32,649 bases of DNA from an uncultured Alphaproteobacteria bacterium. GTDB taxonomy: Bacteria > Pseudomonadota > Alphaproteobacteria > Micropepsales > Micropepsaceae. The notes under the pieces were generated by a model. That model was given only the letters and a program-made list of their open reading frames with translations, did no database searches and was not told the DNA's origin. The stretch is taken from contig CAIOYY010000042.1 of NCBI GenBank assembly GCA_903862715.1, positions 1 through 32,649 of the forward strand, given 5' to 3'. Position numbers and translations under genes: made by a program. Position 1 is the stretch's first letter, and the number at the start of each line of letters is the position of its first letter. This document shows, piece by piece, positions 1 to 7,767 of the stretch.

Positions 1-1
1 G

Positions 2-103
2 ATTGCCGCCGCTGTCACCAATGCGATTTTTGCCGCCACGGGAAAACGCGTGCGTCATCTGCCGCTCAAGAACATCAATATTCTCGAACTCGCGCAGCTT
101 TGA
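2..103 (+). CDS. C-terminal end of a xanthine dehydrogenase/aldehyde oxidase-type molybdopterin subunit (partial)
   Basis: The window opens inside a gene whose last 33 codons end at TGA 101-103. The readable tail contains AVTNAIFAATGKRVRHLPL, which matches the usual end of the large molybdenum-cofactor-binding subunit of xanthine dehydrogenase/aldehyde oxidase-family hydroxylases, where a motif like AIANAVFAATGKRIRRLP lies just before the C-terminus. These enzymes hydroxylate heterocycles or aldehydes, and some members of the family are exported. Everything upstream is missing, so the substrate and the partner subunits are unknown. The gap to the next start is about 60 bases, so co-transcription is possible. 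Assignment rests on one short motif. Confidence 0.6.
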   Translation: MAAAVTNAIFAATGKRVRHLPLKNINILELAQL

Positions 104-164
104 AACGCGCGCGGGCAGGAATGGCTTTTTTACAGGTAGGGGTTTTTCAAGGGGAGTTCATTTA

Positions 165-1967
165 ATGAGAAGACTGTTACGTGCCGGCGCTTTTGCCGGC
201 AGCGCTGCCTTTGTCGCGCTTGCTTTTGCGGGTCCGGTGGGCGCGCAGGGCCAGCAGCAGACGCTTGTTATCCAAGGCGGCACATTGATCGACGGTAATG
301 GCGGCGATCCGGTGGAGAACGCCATCGTTGTGATCGAAGGCAATCAGATCGTGGCCGCAGGGCCTGCCGCCGCTATCACCATTCCGGCGGGCGCTGAAAC
401 CGTCGACGCTACCGGCAAATATATCCTACCCGGCCTTTGGGACGGTCAGGTCAGCTATTCCTGGTTTTTCGGTGAACTCTTTCTCCATCATGGCGTCACC
501 TCGCTGGTCGATATCGGCCTTGGCGGCGAGATGTCGATCGCGGCGCGTGATGCGGTGAATGAAGGTCATGCGCGTGGTCCGCGCGAATGGATCGGTATCG
601 CCCATTTCGGCGGCTTCGATCCGGAAGAACTTACGGGCTATGAAACGCCCTATGACGGTCGTCAGCGTCCCGAAACATTCGAAGCCCTGCAGACGGAAAC
701 GCGTCTGCTCCTCGATGCGGGCGCCGACATGATCATGTTCCATGATGGCGACTGGGATCCGGAATGGGTCAAATGGGCCTGCGATGAAGCGCATTCGCGT
801 GGCAAGCCCTGCACGCAGCGCGCGGGCGGTCCTCGCATGGGCGCACGCGAAGCGGCGCTTGCGGGCGTCGATATGCTTCCCCATGCGCGCGGCATTGGCG
901 ACGCTATCGTCGCCGACGGCGTCGATGTGAACAATGAACTCGACAAGTTCGCGAATATGGACGAAGCGAAAGCGCGCGACATTGTCGATCTCGTCGTTCG
1001 CGAGGAAGTTTATCTGCTACCGAACATCATTCATGAAGCTCCGGGCTATCCGGCCGATTGGCCCCAGATGCAGGCAGCCTACGAAGAACTGTTCGCCGAT
1101 CCGGCGCTTCTCGCCTATTACCCGGAAGGTTTCCGCACGCGCCTCGAACGCACACGGCGCGACACCGCGACCGGAGCGGTGCGCGAACGGCGCATGCCCG
1201 GCTATCAGAACATGCTGCGCTTCTACAAAATGGTGATCGACGAGGGCGGCAAGGTGCTGGTCGCGGGCGATACCAATGGCGCGAAGGTGCCAGGCTCGAT
1301 CATGCATGAGGAGATGGCGATCTTCCAGGAAGCCGGCATCACCCCGATGCAGATCATCATGGCCTCCACCAAATGGCCGGCGGAAGCGATGCGCGTCATC
1401 GACCGTATTGGCACGGTGGAAGCGGGAAAGATCGCGGACATCATTCTGGTAAATGCCGATCCTCTGGCCGATATCCGCAACATGCGCCAGATCGATACCG
1501 TCATCTTCGACGGCAAGGTCATCGATCATGGAATCCATGCATCCTATTCGGTGCCGTTTGCCGCTTATGACAATGATCAGCGTTACACGATCAATGACGG
1601 TCATTGGGTGACGGCGCTGAAAGAAGTCACGGGCGCGCCGCGCGCCATGGAGAATCCGCCGGCGCCGGACGTCTCGCCGCAACCGGCCATCGAGGCGATT
1701 TCGCCGACCATGGTCGAACGCGGGAGCGGAGAGACGGTGCTGGAGCTCACCGGGTTCAATTTCGTCGCCGGATCTCGCGTTCTGATCGATGGCGAATCCG
1801 TGCCCTGGGAATGGACCGATGGCTCGAAACTCAATGTGACGCTCAGCGAGAACATTCTCGCCGAGGCCGGGCGCAAGGAAATCGTGGTCGTCAATCCGCA
1901 GCCGATGGACCCAAGCATGTGGGGCCATGGCACCTCCAACCAGGCCTATCTGATCGTGAAGTACTGA
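165..1967 (+). CDS. Exported amidohydrolase-like protein with degenerate metal site and C-terminal TIG-like domain
   Basis: A 600-residue protein. The ATG at 165 is preferred over the longer open frame because GGGGAG at 151-156 is well spaced and a signal peptide follows at once (residues 1-28, ending near VGAQG). Residues 33-90 have the amidohydrolase opening (LVIQGGTLIDGNGG, then ILPGLWDG). The family normally reads PGL-x-D-x-H-x-H there; here the two histidines are Gln95 and Ser97. The next expected histidine, after a GKP-type strand, is also absent (CTQRAGG). A later histidine (GVDMLPHARG) and an aspartate (LVAGDTNG) are kept. Residues about 505-600 (ISPTMVERGSGETVLELTGF onward) resemble an IPT/TIG immunoglobulin-like domain. 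The fold is well supported; hydrolase activity is doubtful. It probably acts in the periplasm. Confidence 0.85.
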   Translation: MRRLLRAGAFAGSAAFVALAFAGPVGAQGQQQTLVIQGGTLIDGNGGDPVENAIVVIEGNQIVAAGPAAAITIPAGAETVDATGKYILPGLWDGQVSYSWFFGELFLHHGVTSLVDIGLGGEMSIAARDAVNEGHARGPREWIGIAHFGGFDPEELTGYETPYDGRQRPETFEALQTETRLLLDAGADMIMFHDGDWDPEWVKWACDEAHSRGKPCTQRAGGPRMGAREAALAGVDMLPHARGIGDAIVADGVDVNNELDKFANMDEAKARDIVDLVVREEVYLLPNIIHEAPGYPADWPQMQAAYEELFADPALLAYYPEGFRTRLERTRRDTATGAVRERRMPGYQNMLRFYKMVIDEGGKVLVAGDTNGAKVPGSIMHEEMAIFQEAGITPMQIIMASTKWPAEAMRVIDRIGTVEAGKIADIILVNADPLADIRNMRQIDTVIFDGKVIDHGIHASYSVPFAAYDNDQRYTINDGHWVTALKEVTGAPRAMENPPAPDVSPQPAIEAISPTMVERGSGETVLELTGFNFVAGSRVLIDGESVPWEWTDGSKLNVTLSENILAEAGRKEIVVVNPQPMDPSMWGHGTSNQAYLIVKY

Positions 1968-1987
1968 AAGTCTGAAATGGACAGAGG

Positions 1988-2019
1988 AAAGGGCGGGATA
2001 TTTCTCCCGCCCTTTTTTG
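1988..2019 (+). terminator. Rho-independent terminator after the amidohydrolase gene
   Basis: A perfect 11-bp stem (AAAGGGCGGGA at 1988-1998 with TCCCGCCCTTT at 2005-2015) encloses a 6-base loop and runs into a T tract at 2013-2018. It lies 20 bases after the stop codon of the amidohydrolase-like gene and insulates rlpA. Confidence 0.9.
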
Positions 2020-2263
2020 TTGTCTCGGATTGAAGGCAGGCGAGCCGCGGCGACGCGTAGCGGGAGCGTGACGCGGGAAAGGGGACCAGGTGGCTGGTTC
2101 AGGTGAACAGGCTTCAGCCAGGCTGTGTTATCGATGACAATTGGATGCGCGCGATGCAACGCGTGCCTTTCCGACAATGACAAAGCACATTGATTTGCCT
2201 AACAATTTCCGGGGGATCGAATCGCTGCTGGCATAGGGGCGAGCGGCGTCACAGGAGTGCCCC

Positions 2264-3226
2264 ATGTTGCGTCCATCCGGGTTTCGTCCTTCCTTGAGGA
2301 TCATCGTTCCTTCTGCGATGGCGCTTGTTCTGGCCGCCTGTGCGACAACGCCTGCGCCGACACCCGTAGCGCCTCCGGCTCCCCCTGCTGTCGCCAATCC
2401 GATCTACAAGGTCGGCACACCCTATGAAGTGGCGGGCGTCTGGTACTATCCGCGCGAACAGCCGGATTACGACGAAACCGGAATCGCCTCCTGGTACGGC
2501 ACCGAGTTTCACGGCCGCCTGACGGCCAATGGCGAGATTTTCGATCGCAACGCGATCAGCGCCGCCCATCCGACATTACCTATGCCGATCAATGCGCGCG
2601 TCACCAATCTTGAAAATGGCCGCACCATCGTCGTGCGCATCAATGATCGGGGACCTTTCGTGAACGGGCGCATCATCGATCTATCGGAACATGCCGCCGA
2701 TCTTCTCGGTTATCGCCAGCAAGGTACGGCGCGCGTGCGCGTAACATTCCTCGGTGCTGCGAACCTCGACGGCAATCAGACCCTGATGGCGGGCGAGGGT
2801 ACACCGCCGGAAATCGCCAACGCCGTCTCGGCGGCGCCTGCCGGGATCGTCTCATCCAATGCGCTGCCCCCAGTTGCCGGCGTCAGCGTCGCCGAGACGC
2901 GTCCGGCCACTAGCCTGCCGACGGCCGTCAGCGAAACCGTTACTGCCTCCGCGCTTCCGGCCGTGGATGGTCAGGTGAGCGTCGTGCCGGTTCCGGCCGT
3001 GACAGCGATCTATGTCCAGGCGGGCGCTTATGGGACATTCGAGAACGCCAATCGCGTCGCGGCACGGCTGTCAGGTGCGGGGGCGCAGATCTCGCAGGTC
3101 GAGCGTGAGGGACGGACGCTGTACCGCGTTCGCATGGGACCGTTCCAGGATGTCGGCACGGCCGATGCAGTGCTCTTTCAGGTGCAATCGCTCGGTCACA
3201 ATGACGTCGGAATTGTCGTAGAGTAA
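2264..3226 (+). CDS. rlpA: RlpA-like septal lipoprotein with DPBB and SPOR domains
   Basis: A 320-residue lipoprotein. The start is ATG 2264 with GGAG nine bases upstream. The N-terminal hydrophobic segment ends in the lipobox LAAC (Cys26), then a Pro/Ala-rich linker. Residues 72-163 are the double-psi beta-barrel (GIASWYGTEFHGRLTANGE, then VVRINDRGPFVNGRIIDLS), which includes the conserved His, Glu and Asp of RlpA lytic transglycosylases. A low-complexity Ala/Val/Pro linker leads to a C-terminal SPOR domain (about 245-320, IYVQAGAYGTFENANRVAARL), which binds denuded septal peptidoglycan. RlpA cleaves denuded glycan strands to separate daughter cells in some bacteria. The next gene is a D,D-carboxypeptidase, a common alphaproteobacterial arrangement that fits a wall-remodelling operon. 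Confidence 0.93.
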   Translation: MLRPSGFRPSLRIIVPSAMALVLAACATTPAPTPVAPPAPPAVANPIYKVGTPYEVAGVWYYPREQPDYDETGIASWYGTEFHGRLTANGEIFDRNAISAAHPTLPMPINARVTNLENGRTIVVRINDRGPFVNGRIIDLSEHAADLLGYRQQGTARVRVTFLGAANLDGNQTLMAGEGTPPEIANAVSAAPAGIVSSNALPPVAGVSVAETRPATSLPTAVSETVTASALPAVDGQVSVVPVPAVTAIYVQAGAYGTFENANRVAARLSGAGAQISQVEREGRTLYRVRMGPFQDVGTADAVLFQVQSLGHNDVGIVVE

Positions 3227-3257
3227 TTACGGCATTGGGGGCGCGAAAACGCCCGCG

Positions 3258-4457
3258 ATGCTCCTTACATCCACATCAGCAAAGGCAAAGCCTATGGTTG
3301 GTCTCTGGTCGAAAAATCTGTTTATGGGCATGGGCTTCCTTGGCCTTCTTGCGATCCCGCATGAGGCGGCGCTTGCCCAGATTACATCGCCCGCGGCCCA
3401 GGCCGTGCTGATGGATTATCAGACCGGCGAGGTTCTGTTCTGCAAGGAATGCGACGCCGAAGTCCCCCCCTCATCGATGACCAAGATGATGACGGTCGAA
3501 CTGGTGTTTCAGCGCCTGAAGGATGGACGCTTGTCGCTGACCGATACATTCCCCGTGTCCGAGCGCGCCTGGCGGCAAGGCCTGACGACGAATGAGTCCA
3601 AGATGTTCGTCGAACTTGGCTCGCAGATCAGCGTCGATGATCTCTTGAAGGGCATTATCGTATCGTCAGGCGGCGATGCCTGCGTGGTTGTATCTGAGGC
3701 GCTGGGCGGCAGCGAAGAAGGCTTTGCCGACATGATGAACACCCGCGCCGCCGAAATCGGGCTCACCCGCTCGCACTTCGTGAATTCGCATGGCGTCGCC
3801 GAACCCGGCCACCATATGTCAGTGCGTGATCTGGCAATTCTGAGCGCACATCTGATCCGCGATTATCCGGAGCACTATCATTATTTTGCGATACCGGAAT
3901 TCACCTGGAGCAACATTACCCAGAGCAACCGCAACCAACTGCTGTTCCGCAATGTCGGGGTTGACGGGCTGAAGACGGGCCATACCGAAGCGGGCGGTTA
4001 CGGCATTTCGGCATCGGCCGAACGGGAGGGGCGCCGCCTGATCGCGGTCGTCAACGGCCTTGATTCCGAAACCGCGCGCAACGCGGAAGCAGGCCGCCTG
4101 CTCGATATCGGTTTCCGTGAATTTCGCAATTACGAATTGCTTGCCGCGGGGGATCCCGTGGGCGAGGTGGAAGTCTTTGGCGGGGCGGTTGATACCGTGC
4201 CTGTCGCGCTGGTCAATCCGTTGCACACGATCATGTCGCCCGATGCCCGCCGCGCCATGACCGTAACCTTGAGCTATGATGGTCCCGTGGAGGCGCCCAT
4301 CTCTGCGGGGCAGGAAATCGGCATGTTGACAGTGTCCGCGCCGGGCAAACCCGATACGGTTGTGCCTGTTGTGGCGACACAGGCGGTAGAAGCAGGCGGG
4401 TTCTTCAAGAACATGTTTCTGGGGCTCAATGCGCTGATAGCGCAAACGGGCTCGTAA
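3258..4457 (+). CDS. D-alanyl-D-alanine carboxypeptidase (PBP5/DacA family), altered SxN motif
   Basis: A 399-residue exported penicillin-binding protein of the S11 family, which trims the terminal D-Ala of peptidoglycan stem peptides. The open frame starts at ATG 3258. ATG 3294 (residue 13) is an equally likely start because it begins directly with a signal peptide ending at AALAQ. The SxxK motif is Ser73-Met-Thr-Lys76. The KTG motif is Lys239-Thr-Gly in VDGLKTGHTEAGGYG. The SxN motif, normally SGN followed by DA, reads Ser137-Gly-Gly139-Asp-Ala, so the catalytic-site Asn is replaced by Gly (codon 3672-3674). The C-terminal domain (about 285-399) and an amphipathic-looking end fit membrane anchoring. 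It follows rlpA by 31 bases and precedes tmk by 10, so it is probably in one operon. Confidence 0.92.
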   Translation: MLLTSTSAKAKPMVGLWSKNLFMGMGFLGLLAIPHEAALAQITSPAAQAVLMDYQTGEVLFCKECDAEVPPSSMTKMMTVELVFQRLKDGRLSLTDTFPVSERAWRQGLTTNESKMFVELGSQISVDDLLKGIIVSSGGDACVVVSEALGGSEEGFADMMNTRAAEIGLTRSHFVNSHGVAEPGHHMSVRDLAILSAHLIRDYPEHYHYFAIPEFTWSNITQSNRNQLLFRNVGVDGLKTGHTEAGGYGISASAEREGRRLIAVVNGLDSETARNAEAGRLLDIGFREFRNYELLAAGDPVGEVEVFGGAVDTVPVALVNPLHTIMSPDARRAMTVTLSYDGPVEAPISAGQEIGMLTVSAPGKPDTVVPVVATQAVEAGGFFKNMFLGLNALIAQTGS

Positions 4458-4467
4458 GCGGGATCGT

Positions 4468-5097
4468 TTGAGCGGAAAATTCATCACGTTCGAAGGCGGC
4501 GAAGGGGCGGGCAAGTCCACTCAGGCGCGCGTGTTAAGAACGGCATTGGAATCCTGTGGCCTCGATGTGGTCCTGACGCGTGAGCCGGGCGGTTCGCCGG
4601 GTGCCGAGGAAATCCGCAAGCTTCTGGTCACAGGCGAACCGGATCGCTGGACGCCGCTCACCGAGACGCTGCTCTTTCTTGCGGCCCGCACGGATCATAT
4701 TGCGCGCCTCATACGCCCGGCGCTGACGCGCGGCGACTGGGTGGTGTGCGACCGCTTCGCGGATTCCACCTTGGTCTATCAGGGCGTGGCGCGCGGGCTG
4801 GGCGTTGAAGCGGTGAACGCGTTGCAAAGCGCCATTCCCGACATGCTGGTGCCTGATCTCACGATCCTCCTCGATGTGGCCCCCGAAGATGGTTTGCGCC
4901 GCGCGGGCGCAAGGCCCGAGGATTTCGAAACCCGTTTTGAGAAATTCGATGCCGAATTTCACGATACGCTCCGCATGGCGTTCCGCGAACTGGCGAAGGC
5001 GCGCAAGGAACGCTGCGTCATGATCGACGCCGGACGATCGCCGGATCTCGTCGCCGCCGACATATGGAGCGCTGTACAGGATCGCCTCGCGCCATGA
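4468..5097 (+). CDS. tmk: Thymidylate kinase
   Basis: A 209-residue cytosolic kinase converting dTMP to dTDP for DNA synthesis. The start is a TTG at 4468; no ATG lies nearer to the conserved N-terminus (GKFITFEGGEGAGKSTQ), whose P-loop is GGEGAGKST. The substrate motif is CDRFADSTLVYQG, with the DR(F/Y) signature. Near the C-terminal third, RRAGARPEDFETRFEKFD supplies basic LID-type residues. Length matches the family (about 205-215). The stop codon overlaps the start of holB in an ATGA at 5094-5097, so translation is probably coupled. The TTG start may hold expression low. Confidence 0.96.
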   Translation: MSGKFITFEGGEGAGKSTQARVLRTALESCGLDVVLTREPGGSPGAEEIRKLLVTGEPDRWTPLTETLLFLAARTDHIARLIRPALTRGDWVVCDRFADSTLVYQGVARGLGVEAVNALQSAIPDMLVPDLTILLDVAPEDGLRRAGARPEDFETRFEKFDAEFHDTLRMAFRELAKARKERCVMIDAGRSPDLVAADIWSAVQDRLAP

Positions 5098-6131
5098 GCC
5101 GAAAACCGGAATTGCCGCCGGATGATGATGGCCCGACCCCCCGAAAATCCTATGCGCTGATCGGGCAGGATGCTGCCGTGGCGCTGGCCTCGCGTGCGAT
5201 CCGCGGGGCAAGACCCCCGCAGGGCTGGCTGCTTTCGGGGCCGCCCGGCATCGGAAAGGCGACGCTTGCCTACCGCATCGCGCGCTATCTCCTGAGTTTC
5301 GGCACCACCAAAGACGGACCGGAAAATCTTCATGTGGCGCCCGAAGGCATTGTGAGCCGTCAGATCGAGGCGGGCGCGCATCCCGGGCTTCTGGTGCTCG
5401 CCCGGTCGGTCGACGACAAAGGAAAATTGCGGACGGTGTTGACCGTCGACGAAATGAAAAAGCTTCCCGGCTTTTTCGGCATGACGTCGGGCGCGGGGGG
5501 CTGGCGTGTCGTCATTGTCGATAGCGCCGACGACATGAACGACCATGCCGCTAATGCGCTGTTGAAACTTCTTGAGGAGCCGCCATCGCGCGCGATGGTC
5601 ATTCTGCTCGCGCATGCGCCGGGACGTCTGCTTCCTACCATCCGTTCGCGCTGTCAGCGCGTCGACCTCCGTCCGCTGAACGATACCGATATGAATGCGG
5701 CCCTTGGGCATCTTCTGCCCGATATGGACGCCGCTACGCGCGCGACACTGATCCGCGTGGCGCAGGGTTCACCGGGCCTCGCATTGCGCCTCAGCGACGG
5801 CGATGGGCTGATGCTGGCGCGTGAAGCACAGAATCTGATCGATAATGCGCGCGCACCGGATTTCGCCGCACTGTATGCGCTCGCTGAAAAAGTGACAAAG
5901 GTGCAGGACGGTCTTTCGGAATTCGGCACGTTTTTGTCTCAGGCTTTGGCCACACGTATCCGGGAACGCGCGCTCACAGAAGAAGGCGACTATCACCGCT
6001 GGGTTGAGGCGTGGGAGCAGATCAATCGCCTGTTTGCGCGGGCCGCCGGTGTCCATCTTGAACCGAGGCAGACGATCATCGCCTCAGGCCGGACCCTGGA
6101 AGCCGGACGGCGCACCGGCGGGCCCTTATAA
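5094..6131 (+). CDS. holB: DNA polymerase III delta' subunit
   Basis: A 345-residue clamp-loader subunit that helps load the sliding clamp at replication forks. Start ATG 5094 overlaps the tmk stop by four bases. The AAA+ Walker A is GPPGIGKAT at residues 49-57, after LIGQDAAVALASRAI. The following region carries the delta' core: VVIVDSADDMNDHAANALLKLLEEPP and then TIRSRCQRVDLRPL, the SRC sensor motif. The Cys-rich zinc module seen in some delta' proteins is not apparent. The C-terminal collar part is less conserved. Co-location with tmk and tatD is standard; metG, often found just after holB in relatives, is missing here. Confidence 0.93.
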   Translation: MSRKPELPPDDDGPTPRKSYALIGQDAAVALASRAIRGARPPQGWLLSGPPGIGKATLAYRIARYLLSFGTTKDGPENLHVAPEGIVSRQIEAGAHPGLLVLARSVDDKGKLRTVLTVDEMKKLPGFFGMTSGAGGWRVVIVDSADDMNDHAANALLKLLEEPPSRAMVILLAHAPGRLLPTIRSRCQRVDLRPLNDTDMNAALGHLLPDMDAATRATLIRVAQGSPGLALRLSDGDGLMLAREAQNLIDNARAPDFAALYALAEKVTKVQDGLSEFGTFLSQALATRIRERALTEEGDYHRWVEAWEQINRLFARAAGVHLEPRQTIIASGRTLEAGRRTGGPL

Positions 6132-6179
6132 TCCCGGTTCAAACTTGAATTTCTCCGGTTGCTCGGACAGGGTGCGGTC

Positions 6180-6956
6180 ATGCTCGTCGATAGCCATTGC
6201 CATCTCGATTTTCCCGAATTCGCACCGGAACTGGATGCCGTTCTCGCCCGCGCGCGCGCGGCGGGCGTCGGCCATTTCCTGACCATCGGTACCGAGCTGG
6301 CGCGCTTTCCGGGCGTCCTCGCGGTCGCCGAGACTGCCGACGACATTCACTGCTCGATCGGCGTTCATCCGCATAGTGCGGAGAAGGAAAGTCTTGCGAG
6401 CCCGGATATTTTGCTGGAGGCGAGCCGCCATCCGAAAGTTGTCGCCTTCGGCGAGACGGGGCTCGATTTCTATTACAACAACAGTCCGCGCAACGAGCAG
6501 ATCTCCGATTTTCGCATGCACATCATGGCCGCGCGGGAAACCGGATTGCCGCTGATCATTCATACGCGCGATGCGGAAGACGAAACCATTGGGCTGATGC
6601 GCGAGGAAATGGAGAAGGGCGCGTTCACGGGCGTCATCCATTGTTTTACCGGCACGGAAAAACTCGCTCGCGCTTCGCTCGACCTCGGATTTTATATTTC
6701 GGTTTCCGGCATAGCGACCTTCAAAAAGGCGGACGGCCTGCGAGATGTGCTGAAGCATGTTCCGCTGGAACGCCTTCTGGTCGAAACGGACTCGCCCTAT
6801 CTCGCTCCGCTACCCCATCGGGGAAAGCGCAACGAGCCCTCTTTCGTCGTGCACACCGCCGCGATGCTGGCGGGCCTCAAAGGTGTATCGGAAGAAGAAC
6901 TCGCCGTGACGACGACCGATAATTTCTTTCGCCTGTTCGCCAAGGCGAAAGCCTGA
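6180..6956 (+). CDS. tatD: TatD family metal-dependent deoxyribonuclease
   Basis: A 258-residue TIM-barrel hydrolase. ATG 6180 is chosen because the protein then opens with LVDSHCHLD, the metal-binding HxH; an upstream TTG at 6159 would add seven unconserved residues. Further metal ligands are in the expected order: VAFGETGLDFYY (Glu), LIIHTRDAE (His), GVIHCFTG (His) and LVETDSPYLAP (Asp). TatD proteins are 3'-5' DNases that can also act on RNA, and are linked to DNA repair. The TGA overlaps the ATG of the next gene (TGATG, with A6956 shared), which indicates translational coupling. Confidence 0.95.
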   Translation: MLVDSHCHLDFPEFAPELDAVLARARAAGVGHFLTIGTELARFPGVLAVAETADDIHCSIGVHPHSAEKESLASPDILLEASRHPKVVAFGETGLDFYYNNSPRNEQISDFRMHIMAARETGLPLIIHTRDAEDETIGLMREEMEKGAFTGVIHCFTGTEKLARASLDLGFYISVSGIATFKKADGLRDVLKHVPLERLLVETDSPYLAPLPHRGKRNEPSFVVHTAAMLAGLKGVSEEELAVTTTDNFFRLFAKAKA

Positions 6957-7759
6957 TGCGGCTGACGGCGACCCTTCTCGGCTGCGGGTCTTCGGGCGGC
7001 GTACCGCGCCTCGGCGGCGCAGACGGCGCGGGCGCCTGGGGCGTCTGCGATCCTGACAACCCGAAAAATTACCGAACACGCTGTTCGCTCCTCGTGCGCA
7101 AAGGTGAAACCTCGGTACTGGTCGATACATCGCCCGATCTACGCGCGCAGCTTCTGGCGGCGCGCGTTAAGCATCTCGATGGCGTGCTCATGACCCATGC
7201 CCATGCCGACCAGACCAATGGCATCGACGATCTCAGGCCTCTGGTGCAACTCACCCATAGACGCGCGGAGATGTATTCCGACGCCGTCACATTGAAGCGT
7301 CTTCGGGAACAGTTCGGCTATTGTTTCGAAACGCCGAAGGGCAGCGATTACCCCCCGATCATAAACACCCATGTATTGCCCGAACCTTTTATGCCGTTCG
7401 AGATTTCAGGCCACGGCGGTGCGCTTCCCGTTCTCGCTTTCGCGCAATCGCATGGGCGTATTCGTTCGCTTGGTTTTCGCTTCGGACCACTTGCCTATTC
7501 GAGCGACGTCAACGATCTCGACGAGACCGCGTTTGGAGCACTTGAAGGTGTCGAATGCTGGATCGTTGATGCGCTGCGGTACCGTGCGCATCCGAGCCAT
7601 GCCAATGTCGAAACCGCTTTATCATGGATCGCACGCGTGAAACCCAAACGCGCCATTTTGACCAACCTGCATAATGACCTTGATTATGAAACGCTGAAAC
7701 GGGAACTCCCCGAAGGGGTGGAACCCGGCTATGATGGAATGACCATAGAGCTGGGATAG
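6956..7759 (+). CDS. PhnP-like metallo-beta-lactamase-fold hydrolase
   Basis: A 267-residue MBL-fold enzyme of the type that follows tatD in many alphaproteobacteria. It starts with TATLLGCGSSGGVPRLGG, typical of PhnP-like phosphodiesterases. The first metal motif reads THAHADQTNGIDDLR. In the standard HxHxDH motif the last residue is His, so here a second-metal ligand is replaced by Gln. Other ligand positions look kept: a His in AQSHGRIRSLGFRFG, an Asp in AYSSDVNDL and a His in TNLHNDLDYETL. PhnP itself hydrolyses cyclic ribose phosphodiesters; the substrate here is unknown. The start overlaps tatD by one base. Confidence 0.9.
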   Translation: MRLTATLLGCGSSGGVPRLGGADGAGAWGVCDPDNPKNYRTRCSLLVRKGETSVLVDTSPDLRAQLLAARVKHLDGVLMTHAHADQTNGIDDLRPLVQLTHRRAEMYSDAVTLKRLREQFGYCFETPKGSDYPPIINTHVLPEPFMPFEISGHGGALPVLAFAQSHGRIRSLGFRFGPLAYSSDVNDLDETAFGALEGVECWIVDALRYRAHPSHANVETALSWIARVKPKRAILTNLHNDLDYETLKRELPEGVEPGYDGMTIELG

Positions 7760-7767
7760 GGCATTCG

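Noticed and set aside
3-164. N-terminal extension of the amidohydrolase open frame
   Set aside because: It overlaps the end of the upstream gene, lacks an RBS and would bury the signal peptide; the start at 165 fits better.
1017-2183. Long antisense open frame opposite the amidohydrolase-like gene
   Set aside because: Rich in His, Arg and Asp, without family motifs; a mirror of a GC-rich gene.
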